Notes under the pieces: generated by a model
Databases searched by the model: none
Told to the model about the DNA's origin: nothing
What the model saw: the letters and a program-made list of their open reading frames with translations, nothing else
Source: Abelmoschus esculentus
Taxonomy: Eukaryota; Streptophyta; Magnoliopsida; Malvales; Malvaceae
Assembly: GCA_035048815.1 (NCBI GenBank)
Contig: JAUCBN010000025.1
Location: 7,774,501 to 7,838,500 of the forward strand
DNA length: 64,000 bases
Reading direction: 5' to 3'
Position numbers and translations under genes: made by a program
Shown: piece after piece, positions 21,828 to 32,540 of the stretch
Numbering within the stretch: position 1 is the first letter of the stretch
Layout of the letters: every line of letters begins with the position of its first letter

Positions 21828-22316
21828 AAATTATCACGGGTTCACTAAAAAGCCCAATTAGACATGCACGCTTTAAATCGAACATACCGACCACAAAATA
21901 AGATTCAATCAAACTACATATATTCAAATTGTTAATTATGGGCTTTTGAACATGAGTAAACCAATTAAACTCAAATTCAAAGCACTTTACTCGGTTTAAT
22001 TTCTAATGTATTCACTATAAAGCTTATTTAGATATGCACACTTTAAAGCTAACAAAACGGCTGCAAAATAAGAATAAATCAAATTTCATTAGTTCAAATA
22101 GCTAATTATGGGCTTCTGAACCAAATTATACAACTTAAACTCAAGTTTTGAGCATTTTACTCAGTTAAATTTCTCACGGGGTCACTAAAAATCCTAGTTA
22201 GCATGCACGCCTTAAATCGAACAAATCGACCACGAAATGAGATTCAATGAAACTAAATGAGTTCAAATAATTAATTATATGCTTTTGAATATGATTAAAC
22301 CACTTAATCTCAAATT
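21828..22316 (+). repeat. Satellite array, continuation after the LINE
   Basis: The monomer broken at 1291 resumes, completing a 170-bp B monomer once one duplication copy is removed. Then A (from ~21931), B (~22101) and A (~22270, cut at 22316) follow. These three carry the private variants of monomers 3, 4 and 5 of the left array, confirming the six-monomer period. Confidence 0.93.
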
Positions 22317-22965
22317 GTATTGGATCTCATTTTATTTATACTATCATTCATACAATCTCATTTTATTTATACACCAGGAAAAATGAATGCATGCCTTAAT
22401 AAATGGGATAAACACCTTCTATCGTTTAGTGGTCGAGAAATCTTCATTAAATCAGTCATACAATCTATGCCGTAGTATGTTATGTCTTGCTACCTTTTAC
22501 CACAAAACATCATTGATGACATGACCACTTCGATACGTCGACACTGGTGGTCTGGCAAAAATGATAAACAAGGTTGGCATATGCTTCCATGGGATATTGT
22601 CTGCCTGCCGAAAGTGGCCGGAGGTATAGGATTTCGTGATCTACACCACTAAACGTTGCAACATTTTATTTATACTATCATTCCAAGATGTTATGTTATA
22701 TTTCACACTAGGTGTAGATCACTAAACCAGGTCTAGCAAAAATGATAAACGAGGTTGGTATATGCTTCCATGGGATATTGTCTGCCTACCGGAAGTGGTA
22801 GGAGGTATAGGATTTTGTGATCTAACATACCACTAAACGTTGTTTCCCCTCCTTTGATTGGCCGACTTTCACCTTCACCTCTTTAAATTTTATTTATATT
22901 ATCATTCCAAGGTATAACAACAACGAAATAATATATTTCACACTAGGTGTTATGTTAACAACAAA
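22317..22965 (+). repeat. Scrambled junction with duplicated LINE ORF2 fragments
   Basis: Two pieces of LINE ORF2 downstream of the RT core (matching ~19965-20250) lie at ~22374-22652 and ~22731-22835. The second overlaps the end of the first and is closer to it than to the large LINE copy. Between and around them an AT-rich motif recurs: ATTTTATTTATACTATCATT near 22327, 22663 and 22886, and TATTTCACACTAGGTG near 22697 and 22937. This looks like filler DNA from complex break repair or a local segmental duplication. No open gene. Confidence 0.7.
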
Positions 22966-23158
22966 GTGTGTTTTATGATAATCGATGGTGGAAGCTGCAC
23001 CAACGTGGCCAACACTCTTATGGTGGATAAACTCGACCTCAAAACTTTAAAGCATCCAGTCCCATATAAACTCCAAGGACTCAATCATTCGAGGGTATTA
23101 AAGGTCACCAAACAGGTTCTTGTCCCTTTCACTATTGGTTCATATAAGGTTGAGGTTT
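22966..23158 (+). pseudogene. Ty3/gypsy retropepsin (aspartic protease) fragment
   Basis: About 64 codons of a retrotransposon protease: MIIDGGSCTNVANTLMVDKL, then LKTLKHPVPYKLQGLNH and KQVLVPFTIGSYKVEVL. The catalytic Asp lies in I-I-D-G-G-S, a known variant of the D-[ST]-G motif in plant gypsy elements. The piece is cut at 23159, where the S-family LTR (TGATATGC) begins. Beyond that point the frame reads LTR sequence. The start is a junction, not a true initiation codon. It may come from another S-like element, because S itself has lost its protease. Confidence 0.8.
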
Positions 23159-23948
23159 TGATATGCTACAACTCTCTGAAGATGCTTGTAGAGAGAAGCT
23201 TTGATTGCCCAGACCTTAGAATGCAAGCAAGCCTTGTATCACGCTTGTTTCCTGAATAAAAGAATGTTAAAAAGATGATGGAAATAAGATAATGATGATT
23301 TAAGAAGAGGTTATGGTGTGGGGTATTGTTTAGATGAAAAGGAAGATGTTTTGGTGAAGGGAATGCGTGGGGGATGTTGATGGTTGATTAAGCAAGGAAA
23401 TGGAAGTGTTTAAGTGAAGTAAATGATATGGAAGGATAAGTTAAGGGTTGGTGAAGAATGGTGGACGAAAATGGAAGATGGATGGTGTTTATATGATGTT
23501 GGAATGATAGTATTCAAAGGGGCAAAAGTTGGATTTATGTTATAGGAACATAAACCCAATCTAGTTGCAACTCTGAGGGTGGAGATGCACTTAGACCTCT
23601 TAGAAATGTAATTCCAGAAACCTAAAGTATAAATGATGTGATGTGTGCCGATCTTGTTGATGATGCTGAACGGAAAACTTTGATTGTAGGACCTAGGAAG
23701 TAAGCAAGTCTCTCGCAAGAAGTGGCTACAAAATAAAGAATTGAGGATAAAGGATGAAAGGAATAGTTTAGGGACTGATTTGGAAGCGGAAGGATATGTG
23801 GTGTTGACAAGGGTGAATGGATGTTGATATGGTAAAAGGGAAATAGTATCTTAAAGATACTCAAGGAAGAAACTAGGTTATAGAAAACCTAACCCCGAAT
23901 CTTATATTGATCTTCAAGGGATGGTGATAAACGGACTTTGACCCTTTT

Positions 23949-24763
23949 TGATATGGTGCGGAAACGGTGTGGTTAATTGAATGGTGGTGTTTGGTTGAAG
24001 ATGAAGATGGTTTTATGGTGTAGTGATGGTTGTTGTGTCCTAGGAACCCTCTTGATTGCGATTGATCAAGCAAACTCCATGATAGGCTCTAACCCACCCT
24101 CCTAGATGCAATTACCTAGGCAAGCGAGAGTGTGAAGATAGAATCACCAGCAATCTATAGACAAGATTATGTTGAAACACTTCTAAAATTCAAAAGCAAA
24201 CAATACTAATAATTATAGCTTAAAAGAGAATAGGCTACCTCCTTTTATAGCTTAAAAGAGCCAGCAAAATCCCTAAGAAATAGCTATTTAATCCCTAAAA
24301 ATCATCACATTGATAATTTAATAGAAATGAATCCCCTAAAATCATCATATACTAATTAAAAGGAATCCTATGGAATAAATTAAAATACTAATAATTATAG
24401 TCAAAGCTTTATAATTCAGCTTTGAATTATTTTATTTTAATATCTAATTCATCCAAAAGCTTTATATATTAGCTTTTAGGTTGAATTTTACAAAATACCG
24501 TAATAATCCCGTATCTAGTTTTCTACATGCGTAGTCTTTAGTAAAACGAACATATCTTGAGCTCCCGATGTCCGATTGATGCGTTTCAAGATATGTTGGA
24601 AAGTCAACTAAATGATGGTCAATTTATTAGAAGAATACTCTACCTAGAAATGCCCGGATCCCATCTGAAAATTCGTCGCAAGTTAGCTGACTTTCTAGAC
24701 TTTTCAAAATGATTCAGATTTCTGCCCGATGTGCATTGCTTTAGTCCTCTCATGCATGTATCA
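23949..24763 (-). mobile_element. Solo LTR of V family inserted in T1
   Basis: 815 bp, left edge TGATATGGTGCGG, right edge CATGCATGTATCA, with a perfect 5-bp duplication CTTTT at 23944-23948 and 24764-24768. T2 lacks this insertion. A minus-strand TATAAAAGG lies at 24241-24249. The U5-like end (rc of ~24020-24150) resembles the LTR-like piece ending at 41819 in Athila-B. It is the innermost of three nested LTRs. Confidence 0.88.
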
Positions 24764-24955
24764 CTTTTAGTATATTAAACTAAAAGAACCCGAAGTATCA
24801 AGATGGATAGAAAGGGGTTGACGCCACAAGTACAAAAAGTACATGATAAGTCGATAAAGTTCTAAGAAGAACTAAACGAGAGAAAATTCTCACAAGTAAT
24901 TTTATATAATCTGAATGGTGTGTTTACAAAATGAAATCTAAGTCCTATTTATAGT

Positions 24956-24963
24956 TTTCTAAG
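24956..24963 (-). promoter_or_regulatory. Probable TATA box of T1 LTR
   Basis: Minus-strand TATAAATA, matching the position in S and U. In T2 the same place reads TAGAAATA, a one-base change. Confidence 0.5.
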
Positions 24964-27323
24964 GGATTTGGCCGAAATGGCCTTTAACTATTCAGATAAC
25001 CATTCATTTGAATGGTGTCTCCCTCCAAATCTATTCAAAGAGTTGTAACTTTTCAGTCCAGCCTGCATAGTCTTCAGTAATTAGGCCATATCTCGATATC
25101 CCGATATCGGATTGATACGATTCAACATGCGTTGGAAAGATAAGAGATAGAGGAACAACTTTCATGAAGACACCGAAACCCAATTCGACTTTTATCCTGC
25201 TCGAAATTAGCAAACAAGTGAACCATGATGAATCTGTCCAATGAAGAGTGATGCCTCTTTGTTTTGGCGTGAAATTCATATTTCCCTCCAAGGAGTGGTG
25301 CCCAAACATGTTTCCCTCCATGGCTGGTCAGTTGTGTCCCTTGGGAGGGAACATGTCCTTCCATGGTTGAGCTGAAGGTTGTAGGGTGAGATGAGATGAG
25401 CTGATTGAGCTGAGAGTGAGCTGACTTGAGTTGAGCTAGCTAGCTGACTTAGCTAGCTCAAATTTTGCTTTAAATTTGAGATTTTTTGACCTGACTTTAG
25501 CTGGTTGAACTAGGCCTTTAAGTTTTTGAGCTCCTCTACATAGTCCTTTTAAGTTCACGAGCTTAAATAGTCCTCCATTTGAGATCCTTTGCATTCCTTT
25601 GCGTTTTAGTTATTCTTGAGCTGCTACGAGCTACCATAATCCTTTCCAAGCAAAGTTGAGCTACCCTTGATGTCTTTAAGCTTCCTTAGACTATTACCTT
25701 TACTTAAAATAACTAAAACAATAAGTAAACAATGTGTAAGCTGAAACGAATTGAAATAAGCTAAAATGAGCTTAAAATAATATAGTTTAGCTAATATTAA
25801 GAATACGCTGACTTATAATAATTATAAAGATGTAGTTATGCAATCACGAAGCATCACTTAAATAGAAAAAGCATGCTTGTCAATATATAGAATATATAAA
25901 TTAGATAATAGAAGATAAACTAAGGTAGAAATCCCTTAAAATCAATCTGGAAGATTTTCAATGATGTGATTAAACCATAGAGAAAATAGGTGCCGATTAG
26001 GATCATATCAGGATTGAGGGTGACGCCACAAATCAAAGAGATGAATTGATAAGTCGATAAAGTTCTTAAAAGAACAAGAATGAGAGATTACCTCACAAAC
26101 TAAATAATCTGATTCAAAGTTGTCTATCAAATGCCAAAATGGCTACATATTTATAGGAAATGAAAGGGTGTGGCCAAGGGATATTTCCCTTTGAAAAGGT
26201 GTCTGAATAGTGGCCTTGGTGCCTGTTCAATTGGTGGTGTCTCCCTCTTTAACCGTTCGGTTGAATGATGTCCCCTTCCAATAATTGTTGTAACTTTTCA
26301 GTTTAAAATTCTAGCTTGCACAGTCTTTAGTAAATTAGACATATCTCAAGTTCCCGATATTGGATTGATTCTATTCAAAATGCGTTGGAAAGATAAGTGA
26401 TAGACGAACAACTTTCATGAATACACCGAAGCCCAATTCTACTTGTATCCTGATCGAAACTGGCACACAAGTGGACCATCATGAATCTTCCCAATGAAGA
26501 GTGCTATCTCTTAGTTTTGGCGCCCAAAACATGTTTCCCTCCATGGTTGGTCGGTTGTGTCTCTTGGAGAGAGAACATGTCCTTCCAAGGTTGAGCTGAA
26601 GGTTGTAGGGTGAGCTAAGATGAGCTGGATGACTAAGGTTGAGCTGAGCTAGCTAGCTGATTTAGCTAGCTGAAAGTTCACCATCTTTAAGTGATGATTT
26701 GAGCTGAACGGCTAACCCCCTAGCTGAGTGAACTGATCCTTAGGGCCATAATACTCTCCCTAATCCATAAAAAGTGTGTAGGAGCTGATCCAAATCCCAT
26801 ATGGATGGAAATTCACCATTTGTCGTTTTGAGCTTAATCTGGATTAGTGAGCTCGAACGAAGCTAGCGTCCACTTCATTGTGCTGCCTAGGAGTGTTTGG
26901 TGCATTTTGGTGCTGATTGAAAGCTGGTAAGTGCCTCAAACAATGATTCTTTGTTTTGAGCTCAAATGGTGCATTTGAGCTAAAATGGAGTTGGCCGATA
27001 GTCCCTTAAGCTGTGTTTAACATAACCTGCAAAGAAACAACTCAAACTAATAAGTATGATGTTACTAAACATGTGTTGAATATAAGCTAAATAAATTTGT
27101 GGTTCAATACTAATTACTAAGCTATCAATAGTAATATAAGGAAATAAACATTATAGGTATATAATATGAGATAGCAAGTGAGTGTAGCACATGAATTGAG
27201 TAAATAAGGAGTATTAAGTAGAACTCCCTGATTGGAATTTTGTGACTTAAGGTATGGGCGATTTGTCATGGGTTTGCCATCCATGGACTTCTAATTTCTT
27301 TTGGAATTTTGTAGCACATATCA

Positions 27324-27337
27324 TCCCCTCCTTTTGG
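27324..27337 (-). other. S element polypurine tract
   Basis: Minus strand AAAAGGAGGGGA immediately before the 3' LTR start TGATATGTGC. The + strand relative S' has AAAAGAAGGAGGGGA at 32634-32648. Confidence 0.8.
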
Positions 27338-27380
27338 GCGATTTGTCCTCATAACGAACCTCTTTGTGCTGGAATCTCCC

Positions 27381-27674
27381 TTAGCAATGGGAATGACATT
27401 GGTTTTGCCATGCATGGCCTTCTAATTTCTCCTTGAGTTTCTGAATAGAAGATGAGAACGTTTTGGCTTCTTTTGGGTTAGAAAATTTAGAAGTGATCAC
27501 GGGATGTGTCAAAAGACACTCCTTAATCAACTTGATGCTGCCATACGCCTTTTCTTCCTTAGGTCCTCCTTCTTTAAGCTTGGTTTGGATCTTCTCTTGT
27601 TTCCAAGCCTCCACACTTTGTTTCATCAGAATCTGGTCACTTTGCACTTGTTTTGGCGTTATAGGTGCAAGCAC
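27381..27674 (-). pseudogene. S element internal 3'-end remnant
   Basis: An open frame of ~97 codons just downstream of gag. It is Lys/Glu-rich (KQVQSDQILMKQSVEAWKQ, then KEAKTFSSSIQKLKEKLEG). The last part resembles the poorly conserved tail between integrase and the 3' LTR of plant gypsy polyproteins, and the S' remnant at 32541-32648 has similar sequence. No catalytic motif is present. It is probably fused to gag by deletion of pol. Confidence 0.45.
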
Positions 27675-27680
27675 TATCTT

Positions 27681-28547
27681 CTAATTTCTCCGAGGTGTGT
27701 TTGGACTCCATTTAGGGGCTGCATTAGTGGCGCCTCTATAAGATGATCTCTTGCGTTGTTGCCTCTCGATTTTGATAGCCATATGCACCATGTCCTCAAT
27801 TTCAATGTAGTGTTGTAACTCCACTAAATCAGCAATTTCTTTGTTTAATCCGGACAAGAACCTTGCCATGGTGGCTTCACGGTCTTCATCCACACTTGCT
27901 TGGATCATGTCTATCTCCATCTCTTTATAGTAGTCTTCCACGCTTCTACTTCCTTGTTTAAGATTCTGTAACTTATAATAGAGATCACGGTGATAATGAG
28001 TAGGCACAAAACGTTTCCTCAAAATACCTTGCATTTCTCTCCAAGTGTTGATATGTCGTTCACCATTGCATCTCCTTGTTGATCTTAGTTGATCCCACCA
28101 TACAAGTGCGTAGTCAACAAATTCTAAGGCAGCCATGCGCACCTTCTTTTGCTCGGAATAGTTATGGCATTCGAAGATGTTCTCCACTTTGCTTTCCCAG
28201 TCCAAATATGCCTTCGGGTCTGATTTTCCTTGAAAAGGATGGATGTTAACTCGGATGCTCCCAAAATTGTCATCCAATTGACCATGGTTTCTTGCATTGC
28301 TCCGGACAGAAATGACATCTTCTCCATCACTTTCTTTTACAATCTCATGTATGGGATGCCTTCTATGATTTTGTCCATCTTGTCCCCTTGGACGCCCTCC
28401 ACTGGACTCCTTAATACGGTCCATCCGCTCATGAATTGGTTCTAACTCAACACGTAAGAGCTTTTGCATTTCCCTTATTAGAGCTTGTGTTTAGAGGTTC
28501 TGGGCTAGTCTTTCTTCTCGATTGTTTTCATTTGAGTACTGCAACAT
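27681..28547 (-). pseudogene. S element gag (retrotransposon capsid protein)
   Basis: Gag forms the virus-like particle. A clear Retrotrans_gag domain is present: HPFQGKSDPKAYLDWESKVE, then MAALEFVDYALVWWDQL, GILRKRFVPTHYHRDLYYKL, SVEDYYKEMEIDMI, and DREATMARFLSGLNKEIADL. The likely original start is the ATG at 28547-28545 (MLQYSNENNREERLAQNL). A TAA near 28490 then separates it from the next ATG at 28469, which opens the main 262-codon frame. It ends KWSPNTPRRN before the zinc knuckle expected in intact relatives. Minus strand; primer site ~630 bp upstream. Confidence 0.9.
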
Positions 28548-29180
28548 AGTGTTAGTATGAATAAATAAAACAAAAGTTTTAGGACCTCACCAATTCACAC
28601 ACACAAAATCCTCACGGTCACTCCAAGGAAAGAAATATGGAACTCAATTCACTTGTGTTTACACTCTGGGAATTCTGGCTTTTATTTCCCCTTCCGTGCT
28701 CACTACTCTCTTGCCTTTTACCTCTCAAATCTCTCAAATCAAGTTCTTAGAAGAACTTACTCAAAACTTGTCAAATATCCTAAGAAATGACGGCGTTTGG
28801 GCTGAACAAAGGTTAGTTGTGCAAATAGAAAGAAGGAAAAAGTTTAAAAGAAGAAACAAAAAATTTTAGGGATTGAATAGTAAAAGAAAATTTTCAAGGG
28901 CTAAAGAAAACAGAAACGTTACCACAAAACTCAACTTACAAACTGGTCTTGAGCAATCAAACTTGAGGAACTTCTCGGAGTTGGTTGCTTGCACGTTTGT
29001 ACATGAATCTTCACCCTTTGCAAATTCTAATTTCTTTTCTCTTCTCTCTTTTTTTAATCTATCAGATTCCTTATATGCTGGAACAATCTGAATTTTCTTT
29101 TTTTTTTCTTTCTTTTCTTTTCTTTTTTTTTTGATCAGAATTGAAATAACAAGAAATAGGGCTTAATTGTTTCTTCCTTT
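28548..29180 (-). other. S element leader between primer site and gag
   Basis: Untranslated leader. The minus strand has a long A/G tract (rc of 29094-29133, T with a few C on the + strand). No recognisable ORF. The same arrangement, a purine tract after a tRNA-iMet primer site, is seen at 41848-42050. Confidence 0.6.
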
Positions 29181-29192
29181 GCTCTGATACCA
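29181..29192 (-). other. S element primer-binding site (tRNA-iMet)
   Basis: Minus strand TGGTATCAGAGC, two bases after the LTR end (..GAGCATATCA). Complementary to initiator tRNA-Met. Confidence 0.9.
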
Positions 29193-29194
29193 TA

Positions 29195-32100
29195 TGATAT
29201 GCTCCAACTCTCCAAAGATGCTTGTAGAGAGATGCTTTGATTGCTCGAACTTTAGGTTTGATCACATCATTGAAAATCTTCAAGACTGGTTCTAAGGGAG
29301 TTCTACCTTACTTTATCTTCTATTATCTAACTTATGCATTGACAAGCATGCTTTTGCTATTTAAGTAATGTTTCGTGATTGCATAACCACATCTTTATAT
29401 TATTCTAAATCATCTTATTCTTAATATTAATTAAACTACATTGTTCTAGCTCATTTTAGCTTATTTCAATTCATTTCAGCTTATACATTGTTTACTTATT
29501 ATTTCAACTATTTGATAATAGTACGAGGAAGCTTAAAGACATCAAGGGTAGCTCAACGTAGCTTGGGAAGATTTATGACAGCTTGGAACAGCTCAAGGAC
29601 GGCTCAAACGCTTGGAATTGCATAGGAGCTTAAGGGAGGCTTATCATGAACTTAAAGGAACTATGTAGAGGAGCTCACGAACTTAAAAACCTAGCTCAAC
29701 CAGCTAAAGTTAGCTCAGAAGAAGCTAAACGGATGACAATGCTAGAAACACAAGGAGTCAACTTCAGAATAGCTTGGGAATTCATGGAACATTCCTACAG
29801 TACTTAAAGGACTAAAGGCTAGCTCCATGTCAGCTCACAAAACCCATATGAGCTCAAATGAAGCATAATTCAAAATGAGGCCTTAGGAGGTTCGGATCAG
29901 CTCCAAAACACTTCTCACACTAGAAGAGAGTATAAGGAAACTAATGGACCATCTCACTTTACTAAAGGCAGCTCGGATTAGCTTATGTCAACTTCAAACT
30001 TTAGCTAAGTCTTTCAGCTAGATAGCTCAGTTCAATCCAGCTCACTCCCAACTCGATTAGCTCACCTCAGCTCCAACTATCACTCCCATCTCAACACCCG
30101 AAGGTCACCTACCCGTCACCAAGCATCATGTCCGTTCATCATGCACATTGGGCGACAAGATCATGGAGGGAAAGCAAGTGGGCGCCAAAACAAAGAGATA
30201 ACATTTTTCATTGAACAGATTCATGATGGCCCACTTGTTTGCCAATTTCGAGCAGGATACAAGTCGAATTGGGTTTCGTTGTCTTCATGAAAGTTGTTCC
30301 TCTAACTCTTATCTTTCTAACTCATGTTGAATCCCATCAATCCAATATTGGGAGCTCGAGATATGGTCCAATTACTAAAGACTGTGCAGGCTAGACCGAA
30401 AAGTTACAACTCTTCAAATAGATTTGGAGGGAGACACCATTCAAATGAATGGTTATCCGAATAGTTAGAGGTCATTTCGGCCAAACCCCTTAGAAAACTA
30501 GAAATAGGACATGGATTTCATTTTCTAAGACGCAATTCAGAATATATTTTATCCTTGGTGAGAATTATCGTTTAGTTCTTCTTAGAACTTTTTCGACTTA
30601 TCAAGTACTTTTGTACTTGTGGCGTCAAACCCTTTCTATCCATCTTGATACTTTGGGTTCTTTTAGTTTAATATACTAAAAGAATCAAGGTTCATTTATC
30701 ACCACCCTTAAAGATCAATATAAGGTTCAGGATTAGGTTTTCTATAACCTAGTTTCTTCCTTGAGTATCTTTTAGATACTATTTCCATTTCATAATTCCT
30801 TTTCACCATATCACTATCCTTATATATCATTTTATTCCATTCACCATTCTCATCCATTATCATCATCATAAAACGTCCTAAACATCCATTCATTCTTATC
30901 AACACCACACATCCTTCCACTTCCAAATCAGTCCCTAAACTATTCCCTTCATTCATTTCACCTATTCCTTTCATCCATTATCCTTAATTCTTGATTTTTG
31001 CAGCCACTTCTTGCAAGAGACTTGCTTCCTTCCTAGGTCCTACAATCAAAGTTTACCGTTCAACATCATTAACAAGATCGGCACATATCGGCAAGCCTTG
31101 TATCACGCTTGTTTCCTAAACAAAAGAATGTTAAAAAGATGATGGAAATAAGATAATGATGATTTAAGAAGAGGTTATGGTGTGGGGTATTGTTTAGATG
31201 AAAAGGAAGTTTTGGTGAAGGAATGCGTGAGGGATGTTGTTGGTTGATTAAGCAAGGAAATAGAAGTGTTTAAGTGAAGTAAATGATATGGAAGGATAAG
31301 TTAAGGGCTGGTGAAGAATGGTGGACGAAAATGGAAGATGGATGGTGTTTATATGATGTTGGAATGATAGTATTCAAAGGGGCAAAGGTTGAACTTATGT
31401 TATAGAAACATAAACCCAATCTAGTTGCAACTTTGAGGGTGGTAGATGCACTTAGACCTCTTGGAAATGTAATTCCAGAAACCTTAAGTATAAAGGATGG
31501 AGGGTGACGCCACAAATCAAAGAGATGAATTGATAAGTCGATAAAGTTCTTAAAAGAACAAGAATGAGAGATTATCTCACAAACTAAATAATCTGATTCA
31601 AAGTTGTCTATCAAATGCCAAAATGGCTACATATTTATAGGAAATGAAAAGGGTGTGGCCAAGGGAAATTTCCCTTTGAAAAGGTGGCCGAATAGTGTCT
31701 TTGTTTCCATTTCAATTGGTGGTGTCTCCCTCTTTAACCGTTCGGTTGAATGGTGTCTCCTTCCAATAATTGTTGTAACTTTTCGGTTTAAAATTCCAGC
31801 ATGCATAGTCTTTAGGAAATTGGACATATCTCGAGTTCCCGATATAGGATTGATGTGATTCAACATGCGTTAGAAAGATAAGAGATAGAGGAACAACTTT
31901 CATGAAGACTCCGAAGCCCAATTCTACTTGTATCCTGCTCGAAATTGGCACACAAGTGGACCATCATGAATCTTCCCAATGAAGAGTGCTATCTCTTTGT
32001 TTTTGCACCCAAAACATGTTTCCCTCCATGGTTGGTCGGTTGTGTCTCTTGGAGAGAGAACATGTCCTTCCATTGTTGAGCTGAAGGTTGTAGGGTGAGC

Positions 32101-32540
32101 TAAGATGAGCAGGATGAACTAAGGTTGAGCTGGGTTGAGCTGAGCTAGCTACCTGTTTTAGTTAGTTTAAAGTTCACCATCTTTGAGTGATGATTCGAGC
32201 TGAACGGCTAACCCCATAGCTGAGTGAACTGATCCTTAGGGCCATAATACTCTCCTTAATCCATAAGAGTGTGTAGGAGCTGATCTAAATCCCATATGGA
32301 TGGAAATTGACTATTTGTCATTTTGAGCTTAATCTAGATTCATGAGCTGGAACGAAGCTAGCATCCACTTCATTGCACTACCTAGGAGTGTTTGGTACAT
32401 TTTGGTGCTGATCGAAAGCTGGTAAGTGTCTCAAACAATGATTCTTTGTTTTGAGCTCAAATGGTGCATTTGAGCTAAAACGAAGCTGGCCGATAGTCCC
32501 TTAAGCTGTGTTTAACATAACCTGCAAAGAAACAACTTAA
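29195..32540 (-). repeat. S element 5' LTR (interrupted by T2, truncated at its start)
   Basis: S sequence at 29195-29256 and 31091-32540 with T2 between. The LTR end (TGATATGCTCC on the + strand) adjoins the primer site. The LTR start is missing: at 32540 the sequence jumps to the internal 3' end of an S element in the opposite orientation. TATA box (minus) at 31632-31639. Confidence 0.82.
29257..31090 (-). mobile_element. T-family LTR (T2) inserted in the S 5' LTR, inverted relative to T1
   Basis: Reverse complement of T1 across most of its length (for example 30600-31080 against 23640-23950 plus 24770-24850, and 29260-29420 against 25820-25970). It lacks the V insertion. The right edge ..GGCACATATCG fits the T terminus, followed by S sequence GCAAGCC. 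The left edge has lost ~35 bp of T plus a few bases of S. It carries 24 AGCT tetramers within ~29527-30085. Confidence 0.8.

Larger units (their letters stand above)
23639..26010 (+). mobile_element. Solo LTR of T family (T1) inserted in the S 3' LTR
   Basis: Bounded by TGATGTGTGCCG and GGATCATATCA. It is flanked by TGATG (23634-23638) and GGATT (26011-26015). The uninterrupted S copies read GGATG at this point, so both flanks are one-base variants of a 5-bp duplication. After removing V it is ~1.55 kb. By analogy with S, the LTR's own direction is probably minus: TATAAATA lies on the minus strand at 24956-24963, and the right edge resembles the LTR end. The inverted partner T2 is at 29257-31090. 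Confidence 0.85.
23159..27323 (-). repeat. S element 3' LTR (interrupted by T1 and V)
   Basis: S sequence occupies 23159-23638 and 26011-27323, with T1 between. The minus-strand LTR start (TGATATGTGC..) is at 27323, next to the polypurine tract. The other edge (23159) abuts a protease fragment. The first ~70 bases on the LTR-start side differ from the other S copies and resemble the internal 3' end. TATA box (minus) at 26148-26155. Confidence 0.85.
23159..32540 (-). mobile_element. S-family Ty3/gypsy element, deleted derivative with nested solo LTRs in both LTRs
   Basis: Minus-strand order: truncated 5' LTR (29195-32540), tRNA-iMet primer site (29181-29192), leader, gag (27681-28547), a short remnant of the internal 3' end, polypurine tract (27324-27337), 3' LTR (23159-27323). 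Protease, RT, RNase H and integrase are missing, so gag runs almost directly into the 3' end. The 3' LTR holds T1 (itself holding V) and the 5' LTR holds T2. The net 3' LTR is ~1.79 kb, like the 1770-bp solo copy at 1903. Its gag resembles plant chromovirus gags. The exact clade is uncertain. Confidence 0.85.
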
